From Betaproteobacteria bacterium (GTDB taxonomy: Bacteria; Pseudomonadota; Gammaproteobacteria; Burkholderiales; Casimicrobiaceae), in the NCBI GenBank assembly GCA_027492485.1, contig JAPUER010000079.1, positions 287,844-351,843 of the forward strand: a DNA stretch of 64,000 nucleotides, read 5' to 3'. The notes under the pieces are model-generated. The model was given only the letters and a program-made list of their open reading frames with translations. It did no database searches and was not told where the DNA came from. Position 1 is the first letter of the stretch; every line of letters begins with the position of its first letter. Below, in pieces: positions 1 to 8,455 of this stretch. The translations under genes and the position numbers were made by a program.

Positions 1-1727
1 TCGTCCGTCGCCACCGAGTCGACCACGGTCGACAGCAGGCCGTGCGACCACCACGAGATCGAGAGGCCGCCCAGCGCCAGCATCAGGTGGCCGACAAAAT
101 CCGCGTTGGCGAACGGCAGCGCGTGCGCCAGCGTGTTGCCGACCAGCGCGAAACCGTTGATGAAGGCACTGGCGGCGAGCAATTGCATGGCGACGCCGAA
201 CAATTGCCCGATCAGGCTGTTCTGCCGCGTTGCCAGCCAGAACACGCCGGCGCCTTCGATGGCCCAGATCGCCGCAGTGAGGCGGCCGTCGACGGCCAGC
301 GGCACGGCGAGCGTGGCGAACACCAGCGCCAGCGCGGCGTAGCTCTGCGTCAGCCACTGCGCCACCGGATCGCCGCTTGCGGTTGCGCGTCCGCGCACGA
401 ACAGTGCCAGCAGCAGATAGACCGCGCTGGCGACCACCGCCGAAATGGCGGCGCCGTACTCGAAGTGCTCGACCAGTTGCGTCTGCAGCAGGAAGCTGAC
501 GATGGGTGTGCCGAAAATCACGATGCCATCGAGCACGCGATTGCCTTCACCGGCATGGCGCAGCGCGTAGAAAAGCCCGATCAGCACGTAGATGACGAAG
601 AAGGCAATCAGGAACGGCTGTGTGCTGGCGTAGTTCTCCGGCGCATACTTGAGCGCACCCCACAACGTCGCCACGCCGAAGGTGGCGAAGAAGCCCAGCA
701 GATTTAGCGCACGCCACGCACGCAGCCAGGCAACGATGCCGATGGCGACGTTGAGCAGCAGGTAGTAGCTGAACAGTGCAACGTGGCTGCCGCTGCCGGT
801 GGACAGCAGTATCGGTGTCGCGAAGGCGCCGGCAAAACCGGCGAAGGCGAGCATCTGGCGGTCGGCCAGCAGCGCCAGCAACGTCGACAGCGCGCAGACC
901 AGCGCCATCAGCACGAACGCCGCCAACGCCGGGATCATCGCGTAGAGCTTGAACGCCGCGAAGATGGTCAGGTAGAGCACCGCGACGCCGGCGCCCTGCA
1001 GCAGGTAACCGTAGTTGCCGTGCCGTTGCCCATCGTCTCCCTCGCCGCTGGCCCGGCGGCTGACGCGAAAGCCTTGCAGCAGCAGCACAATGCCGGCGAT
1101 GCCAACGGTCGCCAGCCGCATCTCCGGCGGGAACAGGGCGTTGTCGGCCGCCCACTTCGCCAGGAACGAGAGGCCGATGAACAGCACGATGGCGCCGACG
1201 CGCGCCACCGTGTTGCCGCCGAACAGCCAGGCTTTCGCGCGACCCACCAGTTTCTCGATGGCGTCGGGTTCGCGCGACAGGTCCGGTCCGAGCGGTTGCG
1301 GGATCGGTGCGGCGGTTGCAGCAGACGCGCTGGCGGTCACCGGCGGCGCCAAATCGACGGGGTGCGTGGCGGGCGGTGCCAGCGTTGGCGCCGTCGTGTC
1401 CGCTTGCACTGTGACGGGGGCCGCAGCGCTCCGCGCAGCCGTGCCCACCGCTGGCAGGTTTTCTGACGCGGCCACGTCGCTCGTGACAGGTGCGACCGTC
1501 GAAGTTTTTGTTGCGCCACTCGCAAGCGCCGATGCCGCTGTCCGCGCGCTTTTTTGCGCGGTCAACTGCGCCTCAGCCAACCGCGCAAACTCGCTGCGTA
1601 CCGACTTGCGCAGCGTGAGCCCGACCAGGGCACCGATCACGCCGCCGGCAACCAGCGTCCAGGCATCTTCATGGCGGGGCAGGATGATGCCCAGTATCGC
1701 GCCCCAGATTGCTCCCCAAATGATCAT
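1..1727 (-). CDS. DUF2339 family multi-pass membrane protein (C-terminus cut by window edge)
   Basis: About 575 residues are visible and the frame is still open at the left edge, so the C-terminus is missing. The protein starts with a short hydrophobic segment (residues 1-35), followed by a long Ala/Thr/Pro-rich linker (about 60-145), then a long series of hydrophobic helices with the motif GGNTVARVGAIVLFIGLSFL near residue 170, typical of the DUF2339 family of predicted inner-membrane proteins. The ATG at 1727 is preferred over an in-frame ATG seven codons upstream because GGGGGAA lies just before it. The function of the family is not established. It is transcribed in the same direction as mfd, 133 bases downstream of the mfd stop. 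Confidence 0.85.
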   Translation of the reverse strand, partial: MIIWGAIWGAILGIILPRHEDAWTLVAGGVIGALVGLTLRKSVRSEFARLAEAQLTAQKSARTAASALASGATKTSTVAPVTSDVAASENLPAVGTAARSAAAPVTVQADTTAPTLAPPATHPVDLAPPVTASASAATAAPIPQPLGPDLSREPDAIEKLVGRAKAWLFGGNTVARVGAIVLFIGLSFLAKWAADNALFPPEMRLATVGIAGIVLLLQGFRVSRRASGEGDDGQRHGNYGYLLQGAGVAVLYLTIFAAFKLYAMIPALAAFVLMALVCALSTLLALLADRQMLAFAGFAGAFATPILLSTGSGSHVALFSYYLLLNVAIGIVAWLRAWRALNLLGFFATFGVATLWGALKYAPENYASTQPFLIAFFVIYVLIGLFYALRHAGEGNRVLDGIVIFGTPIVSFLLQTQLVEHFEYGAAISAVVASAVYLLLALFVRGRATASGDPVAQWLTQSYAALALVFATLAVPLAVDGRLTAAIWAIEGAGVFWLATRQNSLIGQLFGVAMQLLAASAFINGFALVGNTLAHALPFANADFVGHLMLALGGLSISWWSHGLLSTVVDSVATD

Positions 1728-1860
1728 CGCGTTCCCCCGACCCGTCATGGATCAACAACGAGATAGCAGCAGCGTACTTGTGGCCGCTCCGCGCGGCGAG
1801 CGTATCAGCAAACGTCGCGTTTATTAATACTGCCGGTGAAGCGCGCCGACCGCCGTGCGT

Positions 1861-4800
1861 TCAGCGCAGCGCGTGAAAGAACTCACGCACCATGCGCGCA
1901 CGTTCGTTGAGCGCGGGCACGGGGCGTTCGATCTTCACCTTGTCCTGGCCGTGCAGGCGGTAGCGGCCGTCTTTCTGGATCAGCTGGATCAGTTTGATCG
2001 GCTCGAACGAGGGTTTTGGCTTGAAGCTGATGATGGTGCGCTCGGGCGCGCTGTCGATCTTTTTGACGCCCAGCGACTTGCCGGCGATGCGCAACTGGTG
2101 CGCCGCGAGCAGTGATTCGGTGGGCGGCGGCAACAGGCCGAAGCGGTCGATCAGTTCTTCCTTGAGGTCGTCGAGCGCGTCCTCGCTCTCGCAGTTGGCG
2201 AGCCGCTTGTAGATCACCAGCCGTTCATGCACGCCGGGGCAATAGTCATCGGGCAGCAGAGCGGGCGTGTGCAGATTGACCTCGGTCGTCACACCCAGCG
2301 GCTCGTCGAGATCGGGCTCGCGGCCCGCCTTGAGTGCACGCACGGCCTGATTCAACATCTCGCTGTACAGTGAAAAACCGATCTCCTGCATCTCGCCCGA
2401 CTGGTTATCGCCGAGCACCTCGCCAGCGCCGCGGATTTCGAGGTCGTGCATCGACAGATAGAAACCGGCGCCAAGGTCTTCCAGCTGGGTGATCGCCTCC
2501 AGCCGCTTTTTGGCATCGGCCGTGATCGCATCTTCGTCGGGGATCAGCAGGTAAGCGTAGGCCTGATGATGCGAGCGGCCGACGCGGCCGCGCAACTGGT
2601 GCAGTTGCGCGAGGCCGAACTTGTCGGCACGGTTGATCAGTATGGTGTTGGCGTTGGCGACGTCGATACCGGTCTCGATGATGGTCGAGCAGAGCAGGAT
2701 CTGGAAGCGCTGCTGGTAGAAGTCGCGCATCACGCTTTCTAGCTCGTGCGCGCCCATCTGGCCGTGGCCCACGCGCACGCGTGCCTCGGGCACGATGGCC
2801 TCGAGCCGCTCGCGCATGTTCTCGATGGTCTCGATCTCGTTGTGCAAAAAGTACACCTGGCCGCCGCGCTTTAGCTCGCGCAGGATCGCCTCGCGGATGA
2901 TGCCGTCGCCGCCCTTGGCCACGAAGGTCTTGATCGCCAGCCGCTTCTGCGGCGCCGTCGCGATCACGCTGAAGTCGCGGATGCCTTCGAGGCTCATCGC
3001 CAGCGTGCGCGGGATCGGCGTCGCGGTCAGCGTCAGCACGTCGACCTCGGCACGCAGTTTCTTCAGCTGCTCCTTCTGGCGCACGCCGAAGCGGTGCTCC
3101 TCGTCGATGATCACCAGGCCGAGGTTCTTGAACCGGATGTCGGGCTGGATCAGCTTGTGGGTGCCGATCACCAGATCGACCTTGCCCTCGGCAAGGCCGT
3201 CGAGCGTGGCGCGCGCTTCCTTGCTGCTGCGGAAGCGCGACAGTTCCTCGATCTTGATCGGCCACGGCGCGAAGCGGTCCTTGAAGGTGCTGTAGTGCTG
3301 CTCGGCGAGCAGCGTCGTCGGCACCAGCACGGCGACCTGCTTGCCGCCCATCAGCGCGACGAAGGCTGCGCGCAGCGCGACCTCGGTCTTGCCGAAGCCG
3401 ACGTCACCGCAGACGAGACGATCCATCGGCTTGGCGGCAACCAAATCCTGAATCACGGCCTGGATCGCGGCGCTCTGGTCGGGCGTCTCCTCGAAGCCGA
3501 AGCCCGAGGCGAAAGTTTCGTAGTCGCTCCAGTCGACCTTGAACGAGTGGCCGACGCGGGCGGCGCGCTGCGCGTAGATGTTGAGCAGCTCGGCCGCCGT
3601 GTCGCGCGCCTGCTGCGCGGCCTTCTTCTTGGCCTTCTCCCACTGGCCCGAGCCCAGCGTGTGCAGCGGCGCATGTTCGGGCGAGGTGCCGCTGTAGCGC
3701 GAGATCAGGTGCAGGTTCGACACCGGCACATAGAGCTTGGCCTGATTCGCGTACTCGAGATGCAGGAATTCGGTCGGCCCATCGCCGAGGTCGAGCGAGA
3801 CCAGACCCAGATAGCGGCCGATGCCGTGTTCCTCGTGCACGACGGGATCGCCGACGCGGACCTCGGAGAGGTCCTTGAGCATGCTGTCGACATTGGTCGT
3901 CTTCGCACGCTTGCGCCGCGCCGAGCGCGTGGTGCTCGGATAGAGCTCGGCCTCGGTGACGAACGAGCGCTTCTCGGCGACCACGATGCTGCCTGCGAAC
4001 AGCGGCGCAGCGGCGACGCAGAACGGTTCGCTCGCGGCGTCAAAGCCCGCATAGTCGTCGACCTTGTGCGGCGTCAAGCCGTGTTCGACGAACATCTCCT
4101 GCAGGGTCTGCAGGCGGCCCGCGCTCTCGGCGCAGAGCAGCACGCGACCACCGTTTTGCGTTGCGTTGGCCAGAAAGTCGGCGAGCTGACCGAGCGGACG
4201 CGCGAGCCGGCGGTCGATCTCGAGCGGCGGTACGGAGCGGGCGCCCGGTTCCCTCCCCCCCGGTGGGGGAGGGTTAGGGAGAGGGGGATGCTGGCTCGGG
4301 TTGCCCGACGTTGACGCGTCAGCAACCACCCCCTCTCCCCCGCCCTCCCCCACGCGGGGGGAGGGAGTTAGCGTGCGCAGCTCATAGCGCGAATAGCGCT
4401 TCAGTTCATGCAGGAAGTCGTCACGACCAAGGTAAAGCTCGACGGGCTCCAGCAATGGGCGCGCGCTGTCGCCACGCAACAGGCCCCAGCGCTCGCGCGT
4501 CTCGCGCTCGAAGTCGCCCAGGGTCGCGTGGAGGTCACCGAGCAGCACGAACACGGCGTCGGCCGGCGCATGATCGAACAAGGTCTCGGCGGCGTCGAAG
4601 AAGAGCGGCAGGTAGAACTCGATGCCGCCCGGAAAGATGCCGTTCGAGACGTCCTTGTAGGCGACGGCGCGCGAGGGATCGCCCTCGAACACTTCGCGGA
4701 AGCGTTGCCGGAACAGCGTGCGGCCCGCCTCGTCGGTCGGAAACTCACGTGCGGGCAGCAGCGAGAGTTCGTTGACCGGATAGAGGGTGCGCTGGCTGTC

Positions 4801-5412
4801 CGGCTCGAAGGTCTTGATCGACTCGATCTCGTCGTCGAACAGGTCGAGTCGCACGGGCAGCGTACCGCCAGTCGGAAAAATGTCGATGATGCCGCCGCGC
4901 ACCGCGAATTCGCCCTGTGAGACGACCTGATTGACGTGCGTATAGCCGCCCAGCGTCATCTGCTGGCGCAGGCGATCGACGTCGAGTCGCTGGCCCTTCT
5001 TCAGCGCGAAGGTGCGCGCCGCGACATAGCTGCGCGGCGAAAGTTTTTGCGTCGCCGTCGTCGCGGCCACCAGCATCACGTCGCAGGCGTTGTTGGCAAG
5101 CGCATAGAGCGCCTGCAGGCGATCGCTCACGAGATCGGGATGCGGCGAGAAATGATCGTAAGGCAGCGTCTCCCAGTCGGAGAACTCGCGCACGCGCAGC
5201 GCCGGATCGAACCACGCGATCTCGAGCGCGAGCTGATGCACGTCTTGCGCATCGGCGCAGGCGACGATCAGCGTGCGCTTCGCCACGCGCAGCGACTGCG
5301 CGAGCCGCACGAGCGCGAGCGCGGTCGCGGCACCGGGCGGGCGCGCACACTGGGCTCGTTCGCCGGGACGTGGAACAGGGGGTAACAGCGATGTTTGCGA
5401 AGTAACAGGCAA
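1861..5412 (-). CDS. mfd: Transcription-repair coupling factor Mfd
   Basis: Mfd is a DNA translocase that removes RNA polymerase stalled at lesions and recruits UvrA. The N-terminal UvrB-like region (motif DWETLPYDHFSPH) is followed by the RNA-polymerase-interaction region (around HEEHGIGRYLGL) and the superfamily 2 motor: Walker A GDVGFGKT near residue 669 and the DEEH box near 770. The C-terminal TRCF domain is present. No ATG fits the N-terminus. The TTG at 5412 has GAGG seven bases upstream and is preferred; another in-frame TTG lies at 5466. With the 5412 start the protein has 1183 residues, longer than the usual roughly 1150, and the excess is explained by a low-complexity Gly/Pro-rich insertion at about residues 349-387, encoded by an inverted GC-rich repeat (4251-4366). 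Confidence 0.95.
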   Translation of the reverse strand: MPVTSQTSLLPPVPRPGERAQCARPPGAATALALVRLAQSLRVAKRTLIVACADAQDVHQLALEIAWFDPALRVREFSDWETLPYDHFSPHPDLVSDRLQALYALANNACDVMLVAATTATQKLSPRSYVAARTFALKKGQRLDVDRLRQQMTLGGYTHVNQVVSQGEFAVRGGIIDIFPTGGTLPVRLDLFDDEIESIKTFEPDSQRTLYPVNELSLLPAREFPTDEAGRTLFRQRFREVFEGDPSRAVAYKDVSNGIFPGGIEFYLPLFFDAAETLFDHAPADAVFVLLGDLHATLGDFERETRERWGLLRGDSARPLLEPVELYLGRDDFLHELKRYSRYELRTLTPSPRVGEGGGEGVVADASTSGNPSQHPPLPNPPPPGGREPGARSVPPLEIDRRLARPLGQLADFLANATQNGGRVLLCAESAGRLQTLQEMFVEHGLTPHKVDDYAGFDAASEPFCVAAAPLFAGSIVVAEKRSFVTEAELYPSTTRSARRKRAKTTNVDSMLKDLSEVRVGDPVVHEEHGIGRYLGLVSLDLGDGPTEFLHLEYANQAKLYVPVSNLHLISRYSGTSPEHAPLHTLGSGQWEKAKKKAAQQARDTAAELLNIYAQRAARVGHSFKVDWSDYETFASGFGFEETPDQSAAIQAVIQDLVAAKPMDRLVCGDVGFGKTEVALRAAFVALMGGKQVAVLVPTTLLAEQHYSTFKDRFAPWPIKIEELSRFRSSKEARATLDGLAEGKVDLVIGTHKLIQPDIRFKNLGLVIIDEEHRFGVRQKEQLKKLRAEVDVLTLTATPIPRTLAMSLEGIRDFSVIATAPQKRLAIKTFVAKGGDGIIREAILRELKRGGQVYFLHNEIETIENMRERLEAIVPEARVRVGHGQMGAHELESVMRDFYQQRFQILLCSTIIETGIDVANANTILINRADKFGLAQLHQLRGRVGRSHHQAYAYLLIPDEDAITADAKKRLEAITQLEDLGAGFYLSMHDLEIRGAGEVLGDNQSGEMQEIGFSLYSEMLNQAVRALKAGREPDLDEPLGVTTEVNLHTPALLPDDYCPGVHERLVIYKRLANCESEDALDDLKEELIDRFGLLPPPTESLLAAHQLRIAGKSLGVKKIDSAPERTIISFKPKPSFEPIKLIQLIQKDGRYRLHGQDKVKIERPVPALNERARMVREFFHALR
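4251..4366. repeat. Inverted CCCTCCCCC-type repeat element inserted in mfd
   Basis: Two arms rich in CCCTCCCC and GGGGAGGG (4251-4287 and 4328-4366) face each other as an imperfect inverted repeat around a 40-base centre. Each arm also contains its own small palindrome (CCCTCCCC...GGGGGAGGG). The element has the look of the dispersed GC-rich palindromes common between genes in proteobacteria, but here it sits inside the mfd reading frame without breaking it and is translated into a Gly/Pro-rich loop. No other copy was seen in this window. Confidence 0.75.
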
Positions 5413-5863
5413 AGCAAAACCTCGCGAGAGGCGCCGCCTCACGCGATAACTCGGTGGATCAAGCAAAGGATTTTATCGGGCGCCGCGAGCCATAAAGAGG
5501 CGTTGTGCCGGCGCTTTGTCTTTGACGCAGATTACCGCTGATTTCACGCAGATTTGCGCAGATTTCTTTTCAGCCTTGCGCGCGACGACTGGCGACACGA
5601 ATGCGTGGTGGCGTATCGCGCCGATCTGACCTCGACCGAAAATCCGCGGCAATCTGCGTGAAATCTGCGCGAATCTGCGTCAAGGCCTTTCCGGCGATAG
5701 CAACGCGCTCGCAGCCACTTGGGAGCCCAGGACCGTGCGGCAGCGCTGCGCTGCTTCTGTGCCAAGCCGCGTCATACGACGTCAGCCCTTCAGATGATTC
5801 CGGCGGCGAAAGCAGCCTGACGGCAAGTCTCGCTAGCCTCGCGGCTTTCGGAGGAGGATGGAC
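5413..5863. other. Intergenic region between mfd and dctA
   Basis: About 450 bases lie between the divergent mfd and dctA starts. They contain a pair of inverted repeats built from ACGCAGATTT-like units (listed separately) but no convincing gene. Open frames across it have no recognisable product. The dctA promoter should lie in the last 180 bases, but no clear sigma-54 (GG-N10-GC) or strong sigma-70 site was seen. Confidence 0.6.
5524..5681. repeat. Inverted repeat of GACGCAGATT units
   Basis: The left arm (5524-5571) reads GACGCAGATT, then TGATTTCACGCAGATTTGCG, then CAGATTTC. The reverse complement of the right arm (5634-5681) begins GACGCAGATT and repeats the CAGATTTCACGCAGATT core. Each arm holds three or four copies of the short unit (AC)GCAGATT, so the arms are themselves small tandem arrays. 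The arms are separated by about 62 bases. The whole could form a long hairpin. It resembles intergenic repetitive elements of other proteobacteria, but its origin cannot be established from one copy. Confidence 0.75.
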
Positions 5864-7225
5864 ATGGAACCAGGCCCGGTTGCCGAACGCAAACCGCTCT
5901 ATCACTCGCTGTATTTTCAGGTCATCGTTGCCATCCTGCTTGGTGTCGCGCTCGGTCATTTCGCGCCCGAATCCGGCGAGGCGATGAAACCGCTGGGCGA
6001 CGGCTTCATCAAACTGATCAAGATGATCATCGCGCCGATCATCTTCTGCACCGTGGTGGTCGGCATCGCGGGCATGGAGGACATGAAGAAGGTCGGCAAG
6101 ACCGGTGGTCTTGCGCTGCTGTACTTCGAGATCGTGAGCACCATCGCCCTGATCGTCGGCTTGCTGATCGTCAATTTCGTGCAGCCTGGCACCGGCATGA
6201 ATATCGACCCGAAATCGCTGGACACCAAGGGCATCGCGGCCTACACCGGGCCGGGCAAGATGCAGGGCACGGTGGACTTCCTGCTATCGGTGATCCCGAC
6301 GACAGTGGTTGACGCGTTTGCCAAGGGCGAAATGCTGCAGGTGCTGCTGTTTGCGATGCTGTTCGGCTTCGCGCTGCATCGCTTCGGTGGCCGCGGCACG
6401 CTGGTGTTCGATATGATCGAGAAGACCTCGCACGTGCTGTTCGCCATCGTCGGTTTCATCATGAAGCTGGCGCCGATCGGTGCCTTCGGCGCGATGGCGT
6501 TCACCATTGGCAAATACGGCCTCGGCTCGCTGACCTCGCTCGCCTGGCTGATGGGCACGTTCTACGCGACCTGCCTGATCTTCATCTTCGTCGTACTGGG
6601 CCTCATTGCGCGGTTCAACGGGTTCTCGATCTGGAAATTCATCAAGTACATCAAGGAAGAGCTGCTGATTGTGCTCGGCACCTCGTCGTCGGAGTCGGTG
6701 CTGCCGCGCATGATGGCCAAGATGGAGACGCTGGGTGCGAAGAAGTCGACCGTCGGGCTGGTGATTCCCACCGGTTATTCGTTCAACCTCGACGGCACCT
6801 CGATCTATCTGACGATGGCCGCGGTGTTCATTGCGCAGGCGACCAACACGCCGATGACGCTGACGCAGCAACTGACTTTGCTGGCGGTGCTGCTCTTGAC
6901 GTCGAAAGGTGCAGCCGGCGTCACCGGCAGCGGCTTTATCGTCCTGGCGGCAACACTGTCAGCGGTGGGCGGCGTGCCGGTCGCGGGACTGGCGCTGATT
7001 CTTGGCATCGATCGCTTCATGTCGGAGGCGCGGGCCCTGACCAATTTGATCGGCAACGGCGTGGCGACGATTGTCGTTGCCCGCTGGACGGGCGACCTCG
7101 ATACCGCGATGCTCAAGCGCCAGCTCGATCACGGCCCCGGATCGGTTGCTGCCGATGAAGATCCCGAGGCGGTGATCGATGTCACCGAGGCGCACATGGC
7201 GGTTTCGCCGGCCAAGGCGGGATAA
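5864..7225 (+). CDS. dctA: C4-dicarboxylate:cation symporter DctA
   Basis: Inner-membrane transporter of the DAACS/SLC1 family that imports succinate, fumarate and malate with protons or sodium. It opens with the family hallmark [20 protein letters not shown], carries the serine-rich re-entrant-loop motif [11 protein letters not shown] near residue 272 and the substrate/cation motif [11 protein letters not shown] near 307. The roughly 453 residues match the family length. Two ATGs are possible: 5858 lies only two bases from GGAGGA, whereas 5864 gives eight bases of spacing and is preferred. It stands alone, followed by a convergent gene and a GC-rich hairpin. Confidence 0.96.
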   Translation: MEPGPVAERKPLYHSLYFQVIVAILLGVALGHFAPESGEAMKPLGDGFIKLIKMIIAPIIFCTVVVGIAGMEDMKKVGKTGGLALLYFEIVSTIALIVGLLIVNFVQPGTGMNIDPKSLDTKGIAAYTGPGKMQGTVDFLLSVIPTTVVDAFAKGEMLQVLLFAMLFGFALHRFGGRGTLVFDMIEKTSHVLFAIVGFIMKLAPIGAFGAMAFTIGKYGLGSLTSLAWLMGTFYATCLIFIFVVLGLIARFNGFSIWKFIKYIKEELLIVLGTSSSESVLPRMMAKMETLGAKKSTVGLVIPTGYSFNLDGTSIYLTMAAVFIAQATNTPMTLTQQLTLLAVLLLTSKGAAGVTGSGFIVLAATLSAVGGVPVAGLALILGIDRFMSEARALTNLIGNGVATIVVARWTGDLDTAMLKRQLDHGPGSVAADEDPEAVIDVTEAHMAVSPAKAG

Positions 7226-7248
7226 CGCGGCGGTTGGTTGCCTGTGCT

Positions 7249-7266
7249 CCGGCGCCCAGGCGCCGG
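7249..7266. terminator. Hairpin between convergent dctA and DUF6152 genes
   Basis: A perfect 8-base-pair palindrome (CCGGCGCC, a two-base loop, GGCGCCGG) lies in the 46-base gap between two converging genes. It has no T-tract on either side, so it is not a classical intrinsic terminator, but it may block read-through or protect 3' ends. Confidence 0.4.
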
Positions 7267-7271
7267 CAGCG

Positions 7272-7742
7272 CTAGACCGGCGAGGAGCGCAGCGGCGTGA
7301 CCTTGCCGTTGCCGACAATGAATTCGACGCGCAGCGTGGGCTCGCCCTTCTCGTCCTTGAAGGTGTAGCCGACGACTGCGAGCTTGTCGCCTACCTTGGG
7401 CGCGGTGACCTTCCAGGCGTCCATGCGCGTGATCGGCGCGAATTCGATCTCCCAGACCTTGTCCTTGCGCGTCGGCGGCTTCGCCGTCCCGAGGATGGTC
7501 ACGGCGTCGACGCTGGCCGACTGCCTGGGCACCGCGAAGCGCGAGATTGCGGCGGGCGCCGCGGCGCCATTTACTTCAAGCATCACCTCGGCATGCGGGT
7601 TCTGCCATTTGACTTGCTTGACCACGCCTTCGAGATAGATCGGCCTGGTCTCGTCGAAGCTGCTCCAGCCGTGGTGGGCCAGTGCCGCGGTGGCGACCAG
7701 TGCGGCGGCGGTGCCTAGCGCGGGAATGAGTTTGCGCAACAT
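7272..7742 (-). CDS. DUF6152 family exported protein
   Basis: Small protein of 156 residues with a clear Sec signal peptide (residues 1-22, cut after ALA, before HHGWSSF). The mature N-terminus HHGWSSFDETRPIYLEGVV and the following motif WQNPHAEVMLEV are typical of DUF6152, a periplasmic family of unknown role. The His-rich N-terminus after the cleavage site could bind metal (inference). It follows the DUF6644 membrane protein gene by 30 bases in the same direction, so the two probably form an operon. Confidence 0.85.
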   Translation of the reverse strand: MLRKLIPALGTAAALVATAALAHHGWSSFDETRPIYLEGVVKQVKWQNPHAEVMLEVNGAAAPAAISRFAVPRQSASVDAVTILGTAKPPTRKDKVWEIEFAPITRMDAWKVTAPKVGDKLAVVGYTFKDEKGEPTLRVEFIVGNGKVTPLRSSPV

Positions 7743-7772
7743 GAGGACTCCTTGTCTGGCAGTGGCGGCGGA

Positions 7773-8243
7773 TCACACGTAGGCAATCCAGCGGCCGCAG
7801 ACGATGATAGCGATCCACAGCAGGATCGAGAAGAGCGCCTGTACACGGGTCATCGCGCTCGCCGGATCGAGCGGGCCGCGGCTGTGCAGGATCGCAGCAT
7901 TGGTGCCGGCAGTGAACAGCAGCAGCATCTTGATCAGGAAGACACTGTTGCCGATGAAGTCGCTCGCGCGGGCTAGAAACATCAGGCTGCCCGCGATCGC
8001 CGCGAACGTGAAGCCGATCAGCGTCCACGGTAGCGCGGCGCGCGCCAGCGTGCGCGCGTCGATGTTCCCGGGGCCGAACAGGTGCACACGCAACAGGCGC
8101 AGGTCGACCAGCCAGAGCGAGCCGAAGGTGATCGCGATGGCGACGATGTGCAGCGTTTCGAGTGCCGGATAGACCAGCGGCGCCGATCGCAGCCAGACCG
8201 CGAAGGGCCAGTCGTGCAGGGCGTGAATGATGGTGGGATTCAT
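7773..8243 (-). CDS. DUF6644 family membrane protein
   Basis: Protein of 156 residues with about four predicted membrane helices (near residues 27-47, 75-95, 99-118 and 137-155) and the motif VYPALETLHIVAIAITFGS near the start, with HIVAIA containing a membrane-embedded His, resembling DUF6644 or other small membrane proteins related to cytochrome b561 or CopD. It is the first gene of a likely two-gene operon with the DUF6152 gene. The function is unknown. The upstream 200 bases are shared with the divergent iron-transport gene. Confidence 0.75.
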   Translation of the reverse strand: MNPTIIHALHDWPFAVWLRSAPLVYPALETLHIVAIAITFGSLWLVDLRLLRVHLFGPGNIDARTLARAALPWTLIGFTFAAIAGSLMFLARASDFIGNSVFLIKMLLLFTAGTNAAILHSRGPLDPASAMTRVQALFSILLWIAIIVCGRWIAYV

Positions 8244-8321
8244 CTCATGCGTGGCGCGGATCGCGCAGCCATTGTCCCACGGCCGAAATCATGCCGATCT
8301 TTGATGCCGGTCAATGTGTTC

Positions 8322-8370
8322 AAACGAGAATGGTTCGCATTGTGGTAGCATTTGAGAATTATTCGCGTTT
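8322..8370 (+). promoter_or_regulatory. Two Fur-box-like sites upstream of the iron-binding protein gene
   Basis: Two AT-rich, imperfectly palindromic sites, AACGAGAATGGTTCGCAT (from 8323) and TTTGAGAATTATTCGCGTTT (8351-8370), resemble the beta- and gammaproteobacterial Fur operator, which is built from repeats of GATAAT/GAGAAT. They lie 86-135 bases upstream of the ATG at 8456 and fit iron-repressed expression of the downstream ferric-ion binding protein. Confidence 0.6.
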
Positions 8371-8455
8371 ACGAAAATGCTGTCCCCGATTGCGGCCAGT
8401 GCCTGTTGCATGCGGGCACGGCGGCGATGACGACAGTCACCTGCAGGCAGATACC

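Noticed and set aside
7179-7718. Plus-strand frame across dctA end and DUF6152 gene
   Set aside because: It opposes the DUF6152 gene, which has a signal peptide and family motifs; the frame is a shadow.
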